This document shows, piece after piece, positions 54,808 to 64,000 of a stretch of 64,000 bases of DNA. The position numbers were made by a program, and so were the translations under genes. Position 1 is the stretch's first letter, and the number at the start of each line of letters is the position of its first letter. Under the pieces are notes generated by a model. That model did no database searches, had not been told where the DNA came from, and was given only the letters and a program-made list of their open reading frames with translations. The DNA is from Allacma fusca. Taxonomy: Eukaryota; Arthropoda; Collembola; Symphypleona; Sminthuridae. The stretch is taken from contig OX359246.1 in assembly GCA_947179485.1 (NCBI GenBank), positions 44,619,632-44,683,631 of the forward strand, read 5' to 3'.

Positions 54808-54854
54808 TATACTCCAAGTTTGACTCCAAGTTAGACTCCACGTTTGACTCCAAG

Positions 54855-56857
54855 TTAGACTCCAAGTTAGACTCCAAGTTAGACTCCAAGATAGACTCCA
54901 AGTTGGACTCCACGTTAGACCCCAAGTTAGACTCCAAGTTAGACTCCAAGTTAGACTCCAAGTTAGACTCCAAGTTAGACTCCAAATTAAACTCCATGTT
55001 AGACTCCATGTTAGACTCCAAGTTAGACTCCAAAAAAAACTCCAAGTTAGACTCTAAGTTAGACTCCACGTTTGACTCCAAGTTTGACTCCAAGTTAGAC
55101 TCCAAAATTGACTCCAAGATAGACTCGAAGTAAGACTCCAAGTTACACTCCAAGTTTGACTCCAAGTTAGTCTTCATGTTAAACTCCAAGTTTGAATCCA
55201 AGTTAGACTCCAGGTCAGACTCCACGTTTGACTTCAAGTTAGACTCCAAGTTAGACTCCACGTTTGACTCCAAGTTAGATTCCAAGTTAGACTCCAAGTT
55301 AGACTCCAAGTTAGACTCCAAATTAAACTACAAGTTACACTCCAAGTTAGACTCCAAGTTAGACTCCAAATTTGAATCCAAGTTAGACTCCAGGTTAGAC
55401 TCCAAATTTGAATCCAAGTTAGACTCCAGGTTAGACTCTACGTTTGACTCAGAGTTAGACTCCAAGTTAAACTCCACGTTTGACTCCAAGTTAGACTCCA
55501 AGTTAGACTCCAAGTTAGACTCCAAGTTAGACTCCTTGTTAGACTCCAAGTGAGACTCCAAGTTTGACTCCAAGTTAGACTCCAAGTTTGACTCGAAGTT
55601 AAATTCCAAGTTAGACTCCAAGTTAGACTCCAAGTTAGACTCCAAGTTAGACTCCATGTTAGACTCCAAGTTAGACTCCAAGTTAGACTCCAAGTTAGAC
55701 TTCAAGTTCGGCTCCAGGTTAGACTCCAAGTTTGACTCCAAGTTCGGCTCCTGGTTAGACTCCAAGTTAGACTCGAAGTTAGACTCGAACTTAGATTTGA
55801 AGTTAGACTCCAAGTTAGACTCGAAGTTAGACTCGAAGTTAGACTCCAAGTAAGACTCCAAGTTAGATTCCAAGTTACACTCCAAGTTAGACTCCAAATT
55901 AGACTCCACGTTTGACTCCAAGTTAGACTCCAGGTTAGACTCCACGTTTGACTCCAAGTTAGACTCCAAGTTAGACTCCAAGTTAGACTCCAAGTTCGGC
56001 TCCAGGTTAGACTCTAAGTTAGACTCGAAGTTAGACTCGAAGTTAGACACCAAGTAAGACTCCAAGTTAGACTCCAAGTTAGACTCCATGTTAGACTCCA
56101 AGTTAGACTCCAAGTTAGACTCCAAATAGACTCCAAGTTAGACTCCACGTTAGACTCCACGTTTGACTCCAAGTTGGACTCCAAGTTAGACTCCAAGTAA
56201 GACTCCTAGTTAGACTCCAAGTTAGACTTCAAGTTTGAATCCAAGTTTGACTCCAAGTTAGACTCCAAGTTATAATCGTGGTTGGACTCCAAGTTTGACT
56301 CCAAGTTAGATTCCAAGTTAGACTCCAAGTTAGACTCCAAGTTAGATTCCAAGTTAGACTCCAAGTTAGACTCCAAGTTAGACTCCAAATTAAACTACAA
56401 GTTACACTCCAAGTTAGACTCCAAGTTAGACTCCAAATTTGAATCCAAGTTAGAATCCAGGTTAGATTCCAAATTTGAATCCAAGTTAGACTCCAGGTTA
56501 GACTCTACGTTTGACTCAGAGTTAGACTCCAAGTTAAACTCCACGTTTGACTCCAAGTTAGACTCCAAGTTAGACTCCAAGTTAGACTCCAAGTTAGACT
56601 CCAAGTTAGACTCCAAGTGAGACTCCAAGTTTGACTCCAAGTTATACTCCAAGTTTGACTCGAAGTTAGATTCCAAGTTAGACTGCAAGTTAGACTCCAA
56701 GTTAGACTCCAAGTTAAACTCCAAGTTGGACTCCTTGTTAGACTCCAAGTGAGACTCCAAGTTTGACTCCAAGTTTGACTCCAAGTTTGACTCGAAGTTA
56801 GATTCCAAGTTAGACACCAAGTTAGACTCCAAGTTAGACTCCAAGTTAAACTCTAAG
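54855..56857. repeat. 2.0-kb higher-order repeat G, copy 1
   Basis: The block repeats at 56858 with an offset of 2,003 bp at its start and 1,991 bp from about 55.0 kb (one unit fewer in copy 2). AATCGTGG at 56274 pairs with 58265; the A8 tract at 55032 pairs with 57023. Confidence 0.89.
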
Positions 56858-58860
56858 TTAGACTCCAAGTTAGACTCCAAGTTAGACTCCAAGATAGACT
56901 CCAAGTTGGACTCCACGTTAGACCCCAAGTTAGACTCCAAGTTAGACTCCAAGTTAGACTCCAAGTTAGACTCCAAATTAAACTCCATGTTAGACTCCAT
57001 GTTAGACTCCAAGTTAGACTCCAAAAAAAACTCCAAGTTAGACTCTAAGTTAGACTCCACGTTTGACTCCAAGTTTGACTCCAAGTTAGACTCCAAAATT
57101 GACTCCAAGATAGACTCGAAGTAAGACTCCAAGTTACACTCCAAGTTTGACTCCAAGTTAGTCTTCATGTTAAACTCCAAGTTTGAATCCAAGTTAGACT
57201 CCAGGTCAGACTCCACGTTTGACTTCAAGTTAGACTCAAAGTTAGACTCCACGTTTGACTCCAAGTTAGATTCCAAGTTAGACTCCAAGTTAGACTCCAA
57301 GTTAGACTCCAAATTAAACTACAAGTTACACTCCAAGTTAGACTCCAAGTTAGACTCCAAATTTGAATCCAAGTTAGACTCCAGGTTAGACTCTAAATTT
57401 GAATCCAAGTTAGACTCCAGGTTAGACTCTACGTTTGACTCAGAGTTAGACTCCAAGTTAAACTCCACGTTTGACTCCAAGTTAGACTCCAAGTTAGACT
57501 CCAAGTTAGACTCCAAGTTAGACTCCTTGTTAGACTCCAAGTGAGACTCCAAGTTTGACTCCAAGTTAGACTCCAAGTTTGACTCGAAGTTAAATTCCAA
57601 GTTAGACTCCAAGTTAGACTCCAAGTTAGACTCCAAGTTAGACTCCATGTTAGACTCCAAGTTAGACTCCAAGTTAGACTCCAAGTTAGACTTCAAGTTC
57701 GGCTCCAGGTTAGACTCCAAGTTTGACTCCAAGTTCGGCTCCTGGTTAGACTCCAAGTTAGACTCGAAGTTAGACTCGAACTTAGACTCGAAGTTAGACT
57801 CCAAGTTAGACTCGAAGTTAGACTCGAAGTTAGACTCCAAGTAAGACTCCAAGTTAGATTCCAAGTTACACTCCAAGTTAGACTCCAAATTAGACTCCAC
57901 GTTTGACTCCAAGTTAGACTCCAGGTTAGACTCCACGTTTGACTCCAAGTTAGACTCCAAGTTAGACTCCAAGTTAGACTCCAAGTTCGGCTCCAGGTTA
58001 GACTCTAAGTTAGACTCGAAGTTAGACTCGAAGTTAGACACCAAGTAAGACTCCAAGTTAGACTCCAAGTTAGACTCCATGTTAGACTCCAAGTTAGACT
58101 CCAAGTTAGACTCCAAATAGACTCCAAGTTAGACTCCACGTTAGACTCCACGTTTGACTCCAAGTTGGACTCCAAGTTAGACTCCAAGTAAGACTCCTAG
58201 TTAGACTCCAAGTTAGACTTCAAGTTTGAATCCAAGTTTGACTCCAAGTTAGACTCCAAGTTATAATCGTGGTTGGACTCCAAGTTTGACTCCAAGTTAG
58301 ATTCCAAGTTAGACTCCAAGTTAGACTCCAAGTTAGATTCCAAGTTAGACTCCAAGTTAGACTCCAAGTTAGACTCCAAATTAAACTACAAGTTACACTC
58401 CAAGTTAGACTCCAAGTTAGACTCCAAATTTGAATCCAAGTTAGACTCCAGGTTAGACTCCAAATTTGAATCCAAGTTAGACTCCAGGTTAGACTCTACG
58501 TTTGACTCAGAGTTAGACTCCAAGTTAAACTCCACGTTTGACTCCAAGTTAGACTCCAAGTTAGACTCCAAGTTAGACTCCAAGTTAGACTCCAAGTTAG
58601 ACTCCAAGTGAGACTCCAAGTTTGACTCCAAGTTATACTCCAAGTTTGACTCGAAGTTAGATTCCAAGTTAGACTGCAAGTTAGACTGCAAGTTAGACTC
58701 CAAGTTAAACTCCAAGTTAGACTCCTTGTTAGACTCCAAGTGAGACTCCAAGTTTGACTCCAAGTTTGACTCCAAGTTTGACTCGAAGTTAGATTCCAAG
58801 TTAGACACCAAGTTAGACTCCAAGTTAGACTCCAAGTTAAACTCTAAGTTAGACTCCAAG
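56858..58860. repeat. 2.0-kb higher-order repeat G, copy 2
   Basis: This copy follows 54855-56857 head to tail. It pairs onward with copy 3 at an offset of 2,003 bp (A8 tract 57023 to 59026), rising to 2,051 bp after extra units in copy 3. Confidence 0.88.
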
Positions 58861-60690
58861 TTAGACTCCAAGTTAGACTCCAAGATAGACTCCAAGTTGG
58901 ACTCCACGTTAGACCCCAAGTTAGACTCCAAGTTAGACTCCAAGTTAGACTCCAAGTTAGACTCCAAGTTAGACTCCAAATTAAACTCCATGTTAGACTC
59001 CATGTTAGACTCCAAGTTAGACTCCAAAAAAAACTCCAAGTTAGACTCTAAGTTAGACTCCACGTTTGACTCCAAGTTTGACTCCAAGTTAGACTCCAAA
59101 ATTGACTCCAAGATAGACTCGAAGTAAGACTCCAAGTTACACTCCAAGTTTGACTCCAAGTTAGTCTTCATGTTAAACTCCAAGTTTGACTCCAAGTTTG
59201 AATCCAAGTTAGACTCCAGGTCAGACTCCACGTTTGACTTCAAGTTAGACTCCAAGTTAGACTCCACGTTTGACTCCAAGTTAGATTCCAAGTTAGACTC
59301 CAAGTTAGACTCCAAGTTAGACTCCAAATTAAACTACAAGTTACACTCCAAGTTAGACTCCAAGTTAGACTCCAAATTTGAATCCAAGTTAGACTCCAGG
59401 TTAGACTCCAAATTTGAATCCAAGTTAGACTCCAGGTTAGACTCCAAATTTGAATCCAAGTTAGACTCCAGGTTAGACTCTACGTTTGACTCAGAGTTAG
59501 ACTCCAAGTTAAACTCCACGTTTGACTCCAAGTTAGACTCCAAGTTAGACTCCAAGTTAGACTCCAAGTTAGACTCCTTGTTAGACTCCAAGTGAGACTC
59601 CAAGTTTGACTCCAAGTTAGACTCCAAGTTTGACTCGAAGTTAGATTCCAAGTTAGACTCCAAGTTAGACTCCAAGTTAGACTCCAAGTTGGACTCCATG
59701 TTAGACTCCAAGTTAGACTCCAAGTTAGACTCCAAGTTAGACTTCAAGTTCGGCTCCAGGTTAGACTCCAAGTTTGACTCCAAGTTCGGCTCCTGGTTAG
59801 ACTCCAAGTTAGACTCGAAGTTAGACTCGAACTTAGACTCGAAGTTAGACTCCAAGTTAGACTCGAAGTTAGACTCCAAGTTAGACTCCATGTTAGACTC
59901 CAAGTTAGACTCCAAGTTAGACTCCAAATAGACTCCAAGTTAGACTCCACGTTAGACTCCACGTTTGACTCCAAGTTGGACTCCAAGTTAGACTCCAAGT
60001 AAGACTCCTAGTTAGACTCCAAGTTAGACTTCAAGTTTGAATCCAAGTTTGACTCCAAGTTAGACTCCAAGTTATAATCGTGGTTGGACTCCAAGTTTGA
60101 CTCCAAGTTAGATTCCAAGTTAGACTCCAAGTTAGACTCCAAGTTAGATTCCAAGTTAGACTCCAAGTTAGACTCCAAGTTAGACTCCAAATTAAACTAC
60201 AAGTTACACTCCAAGTTAGACTCCAAGTTAGACTCCAAATTTGAATCCAAGTTAGACTCCAGGTTAGACTCCAAATTTGAATCCAAGTTAGACTCCAGGT
60301 TAGACTCTACGTTTGACTCAGAGTTAGACTCCAAGTTAAACTCCACGTTTGACTCCAAGTTAGACTCCAAGTTAGACTCCAAGTTAGACTCCAAGTTAGA
60401 CTCCAAGTTAGACTCCAAGTGAGACTCCAAGTTTGACTCCAAGTTAGACTCCAAGTTTGACTCGAAGTTAGATTCCAAGTTAGACTCCAAGTTAGACTCC
60501 AAGTTAGACTCCAAGTTAAACTCCAAGTTAGACTCCTTGTTAGACTCCAAGTGAGACTCCAAGTTTGACTCCAAGTTTGACTCCAAGTTTGACTCGAAGT
60601 TAGATTCCAAGTTAGACACCAAGTTAGACTCCAAGTTAGACTCCAAGTTAAACTCTAAGTTAGACTCCAAGTTAGACTCCAAGTTAGACT
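58861..60690. repeat. 2.0-kb higher-order repeat G, copy 3 (shortened)
   Basis: This copy follows the order of copy 2 to about 59875, then lacks a couple of hundred bases before resuming, so the landmark spacing drops to 1,811 bp (58265 to 60076). It also carries one extra three-unit GAATCC-AGGTTA segment near 59.42 kb. Confidence 0.82.
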
Positions 60691-61481
60691 CCAAGTTAGA
60701 CTCCAGGTTAGACTCCAAGTTAGACTTCAAGTTAGACTCCAAATTTGAATCCAAGTTAGACTCCAGGTTAGATTCCACGTTTGACTCCAAGTTAGACTCC
60801 TAGTTAGACTCCACGTTTGACTCCAAGTTAAACTCCATGTTAGACTCCAAGTTAGACTCCAAGTTAGACTCCAAGTTAGACTCCAAGTTAGACTCCACGT
60901 TTGACTCCAAGTTGGACTCCAAGTTAGACTCCAAGTTAGACTCCTAGTTAGACTCCAAGTTAGACTCCAAGTTAGACTCCAATTTAGACTCCACGTTTGA
61001 CTCCAAGTTGGACTCCACGTTAGACTCCAAATTTGAATCCAAGTTAGACTCCAGGTTAGACTCTACGTTTGACTCAGAGTTAGACTCCAAGTTAAACTCC
61101 ACGTTTGACTCCAAGTTAGACTCCAAGTTAGACTCCAAGTTAGACTCCAAGTTAGACTCCTTGTTAGACTCCAAGTGAGACTCCAAGTTTGACTCCAAGT
61201 TAGACTCCAAGTTTGACTCGAAGTTAGATTCCAAGTTAGACTCCAAGTTAGACTCCAAGTTAGACTCCAAGTTAGACTCCATGTTAGACTCCAAGTTAGA
61301 CTCCAAGTTAGACTCCAAGTTAGACTTCAAGTTCGGCTCCAGGTTAGACTCCAAGTTTGACTCCAAGTTCGGCTCCTGGTTAGACTCCAAGTTAGACTCG
61401 AAGTTAGACTCGAACTTAGACTCGAAGTTAGACTCCAAGTTAGACTCGAAGTTAGACTCCAAGTTAGACTCCATGTTAGAC
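59970..61481. repeat. 2,519-bp-offset duplication H, left copy
   Basis: The order recurs at 62489-64000 with a constant offset of 2,519 bp (AATCGTGG at 60076 and 62595). The 61482-62488 interval between them is a partial extra copy: its landmark at 61659 stands 1,583 bp after the first and 936 bp before the third. Confidence 0.87.
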
Positions 61482-62488
61482 TCCAAGTTAGACTCCAAGT
61501 TAGACTCCAAATAGACTCCAAGTTAGACTCCACGTTAGACTCCACGTTTGACTCCAAGTTGGACTCCAAGTTAGACTCCAAGTAAGACTCCTAGTTAGAC
61601 TCCAAGTTAGACTTCAAGTTTGAATCCAAGTTTGACTCCAAGTTAGACTCCAAGTTATAATCGTGGTTGGACTCCAAGTTTGACTCCAAGTTAGATTCCA
61701 AGTTAGACTCCAAGTTAGACTCCAAGTTAGATTCCAAGTTAGACTCCAAGTTAGACTCCAAGTTAGACTCCAAATTAAACTACAAGTTACACTCCAAGTT
61801 AGACTCCAAGTTAGACTCCAAATTTGAATCCAAGTTAGACTCCAGGTTAGACTCCAAATTTGAATCCAAGTTAGACTCCAGGTTAGACTCTACGTTTGAC
61901 TCAGAGTTAGACTCCAAGTTAAACTCCACGTTTGACTCCAAGTTAGACTCCAAGTTAGACTCCAAGTTAGACTCCAAGTTAGACTCCAAGTTAGACTCCA
62001 AGTGAGACTCCAAGTTTGACTCCAAGTTAGACTCCAAGTTTGACTCGAAGTTAGATTCCAAGTTAGACTCCAAGTTAGACTCCAAGTTAGACTCCAAGTT
62101 AAACTCCAAGTTAGACTCCTTGTTAGACTCCAAGTGAGACTCCAAGTTTGACTCCAAGTTTGACTCCAAGTTTGACTCGAAGTTAGATTCCAAGTTAGAC
62201 ACCAAGTTAGACTCCAAGTTAGACTCCAAGTTAAACTCTAAGTTAGACTCCAAGTTAGACTCCAAGTTAGACTCCAAGTTAGACTCCAGGTTAGACTCCA
62301 AGTTAGACTCCAAGTTAGACTCCAAATTTGAATCCAAGTTAGACTCCAGGTTAGACTCTACGTTTGACTCAGAGTTAGACTCCAAGTTAAACTCCACGTT
62401 TGACTCCAAGTTAGACTCCAAGTTAGACTCCAAGTTAGACTCCAAGTTAGACTCCTTGTTAGACTCCAAGTGAGACTCCAAGTTTGAC

Positions 62489-64000
62489 TCCAAGTTGGAC
62501 TCCAAGTTAGACTCCAAGTAAGACTCCTAGTTAGACTCCAAGTTAGACTTCAAGTTTGAATCCAAGTTTGACTCCAAGTTAGACTCCAAGTTATAATCGT
62601 GGTTGGACTCCAAGTTTGACTCCAAGTTAGATTCCAAGTTAGACTCCAAGTTAGACTCCAAGTTAGATTCCAAGTTAGACTCCAAGTTAGACTCCAAGTT
62701 AGACTCCAAATTAAACTACAAGTTACACTCCAAGTTAGACTCCAAGTTAGACTCCAAATTTGAATCCAAGTTAGACTCCAGGTTAGACTCCAAATTTGAA
62801 TCCAAGTTAGACTCCAGGTTAGACTCTACGTTTGACTCAGAGTTAGACTCCAAGTTAAACTCCACGTTTGACTCCAAGTTAGACTCCAAGTTAGACTCCA
62901 AGTTAGACTCCAAGTTAGACTCCAAGTTAGACTCCAAGTGAGACTCCAAGTTTGACTCCAAGTTAGACTCCAAGTTTGACTCGAAGTTAGATTCCAAGTT
63001 AGACTCCAAGTTAGACTCCAAGTTAGACTCCAAGTTAAACTCCAAGTTAGACTCCTTGTTAGACTCCAAGTGAGACTCCAAGTTTGACTCCAAGTTTGAC
63101 TCCAAGTTTGACTCGAAGTTAGATTCCAAGTTAGACACCAAGTTAGACTCCAAGTTAGACTCCAAGTTAAACTCTAAGTTAGACTCCAAGTTAGACTCCA
63201 AGTTAGACTCCAAGTTAGACTCCAGGTTAGACTCCAAGTTAGACTTCAAGTTAGACTCCAAATTTGAATCCAAGTTAGACTCCAGGTTAGATTCCACGTT
63301 TGACTCCAAGTTAGACTCCTAGTTAGACTCCACGTTTGACTCCAAGTTAAACTCCATGTTAGACTCCAAGTTAGACTCCAAGTTAGACTCCAAGTTAGAC
63401 TCCAAGTTAGACTCCACGTTTGACTCCAAGTTGGACTCCAAGTTAGACTCCAAGTTAGACTCCTAGTTAGACTCCAAGTTAGACTCCAAGTTAGACTCCA
63501 ATTTAGACTCCACGTTTGACTCCAAGTTGGACTCCACGTTAGACTCCAAATTTGAATCCAAGTTAGACTCCAGGTTAGACTCTACGTTTGACTCAGAGTT
63601 AGACTCCAAGTTAAACTCCACGTTTGACTCCAAGTTAGACTCCAAGTTAGACTCCAAGTTAGACTCCAAGTTAGACTCCTTGTTAGACTCCAAGTGAGAC
63701 TCCAAGTTTGACTCCAAGTTAGACTCCAAGTTTGACTCGAAGTTAGATTCCAAGTTAGACTCCAAGTTAGACTCCAAGTTAGACTCCAAGTTAGACTCCA
63801 TGTTAGACTCCAAGTTAGACTCCAAGTTAGACTCCAAGTTAGACTTCAAGTTCGGCTCCAGGTTAGACTCCAAGTTTGACTCCAAGTTCGGCTCCTGGTT
63901 AGACTCCAAGTTAGACTCGAAGTTAGACTCGAACTTAGACTCGAAGTTAGACTCCAAGTTAGACTCGAAGTTAGACTCCAAGTTAGACTCCATGTTAGAC
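62489..64000. repeat. 2,519-bp-offset duplication H, right copy (cut by window end)
   Basis: This is a copy of 59970-61481. Similarity is still continuing at base 64000, so both this block and the array extend beyond the window. Confidence 0.87.

Larger units (their letters stand above)
50664..59033. repeat. A8 tract units (5 copies, 50-59 kb only)
   Basis: Eight consecutive A bases replace AAGTTAGA-type sequence at 50664, 52524, 55032, 57023 and 59026, always preceded by GACTCC and followed by CTCCAAG. The 12-bp register is kept, so this is substitution, not insertion. The spacings (1,860, 2,508, 1,991, 2,003 bp) follow the block duplications. Shorter A6 tracts near 1396, 4618, 6786, 8582 and 10163 are a different variant that loses two bases. 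Confidence 0.88.
1545..62602. repeat. Landmark unit family TATAATCGTGG (40 copies)
   Basis: A divergent unit containing AATCGTGG, preceded by TAT, marks most higher-order repeats. AATCGTGG starts at 1545, 2936, 4768, 6936, 8732, 10312, 11390, 13057, 15083, 17456, 19853, 21616, 23187, 23557, 25786, 27549, 29192, 29562, 30736, 31791, 33289, 35889, 36775, 37170, 38056, 40656, 41375, 42346, 43797, 44684, 45931, 46891, 48079, 49171, 51043, 56274, 58265, 60076, 61659 and 62595. It creates a TAA in the + strand Asp-Ser-Lys-Leu frame and reads His-Asp-Tyr in the - strand frame. Confidence 0.9.
1..64000. repeat. Continuous 12-bp satellite array, consensus GACTCCAAGTTA
   Basis: The whole window is head-to-tail copies of a 12-bp unit, all in one orientation, with no unique sequence between them. 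The consensus unit is 42% GC. GACTCC is the more stable half; most variation falls in AAGTTA. Common variant units end in AAGTTT, ACGTTT, AGGTTA, AAGTAA, AAGTGA, AAGTTC or ATGTTA, or begin GATTCC, GAATCC or GACTCG. Nearly all units are 12 bp; a few are 11 bp (GACTCCAAATA, GACATAAGTAA) and four I found are 13 bp (GACTTCCAAGTTA). Open frames on both strands are consequences of the 12-bp (four-codon) period and are not genes. The array runs off both ends. A biological role, if any, cannot be read from the sequence. Confidence 0.99.

Noticed and set aside
744..62602. TATAATCGTGG as a bacterial -10 box (TATAAT)
   Set aside because: The TATAAT match comes from the variant unit AAGTTATAATCG, has no matching -35 element and no downstream gene, and the context looks eukaryotic.
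1..64000. CRISPR array
   Set aside because: Units are contiguous 12-mers with no spacers and no cas genes; a CRISPR needs repeats of over 20 bases separated by unique spacers.
1..64000. Telomeric repeat because many units contain TTAGAC
   Set aside because: The period is 12 bp, not 5-8, and TTAGGG or a known telomere unit is absent. There is no G-rich strand with runs of three G.
1..64000. Drosophila dodeca satellite
   Set aside because: It shares the unit length of about 12 bp but not the sequence; dodeca is GC-rich and different in content.
1..64000. G-quadruplex or strong hairpin structure
   Set aside because: G runs do not exceed two bases in the units I read and the unit is not self-complementary beyond about three base pairs (AGT with ACT). 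Nothing supports a special fold.

Overview
The whole window is one tandem-repeat array. The basic unit is 12 bp, consensus GACTCCAAGTTA, and it runs without a break from base 1 to base 64000 (about 5,300 units). I found no stretch of unique sequence, no recognisable protein gene, no tRNA or rRNA, no transposon and no CRISPR array. An uninterrupted short-unit array this long suggests eukaryotic satellite (or very long minisatellite) DNA, probably heterochromatic. The species cannot be told from the sequence. The array enters and leaves the window mid-repeat, so its true length is unknown.

Many long open reading frames exist here, but they are by-products of the unit. Twelve is a multiple of three, so a frame that has no stop in one unit stays open through many. 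The unit reads Asp-Ser-Lys-Leu and Leu-Gln-Val-Arg on the + strand, and Asn-Leu-Glu-Ser and Thr-Trp-Ser-Leu on the - strand. Only two of six frames carry a stop in the consensus. The open stretches overlap on both strands, often begin at TTG rather than ATG, and end wherever a variant unit makes a stop or an 11-bp unit shifts the register. No CDS is annotated.

The interesting content is the layered higher-order structure, made visible by rare variant units that recur in fixed order. Region by region: 0.5-9.9 kb is a large tandem duplication (offset 5,391 bp before, and 3,964 bp after, a nested 1.4-kb duplication present only in the left copy). 9.9-15.0 kb is a patchwork with a 1.67-kb-offset duplication, a 672-bp-offset copy and a 144-bp tandem duplication. 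15.0-19.8 kb has a 2.4-kb period. 18.4-30.3 kb is a nearly exact 5.9-kb tandem duplication differing by a 72-bp indel and scattered substitutions. 32.4-40.7 kb has a 4,767-bp-offset duplication built from 2,600-, 886- and 1,281-bp steps. 40.7-47.1 kb has repeats of 0.7-1.45 kb. 47.1-54.8 kb stays in strict 12-bp register with tandem duplications of 1,092-1,116, 1,860-1,872 and 1,128 bp. 54.9-60.7 kb has a 2.0-kb period. 60.0-64.0 kb has a 2,519-bp-offset duplication cut by the window end.

This is the pattern expected from repeated unequal exchange or replication slippage acting on scales from one unit to 6 kb. Block boundaries were found by eye and are good to roughly 20 bp. Some large near-identical blocks could also be assembly duplications.
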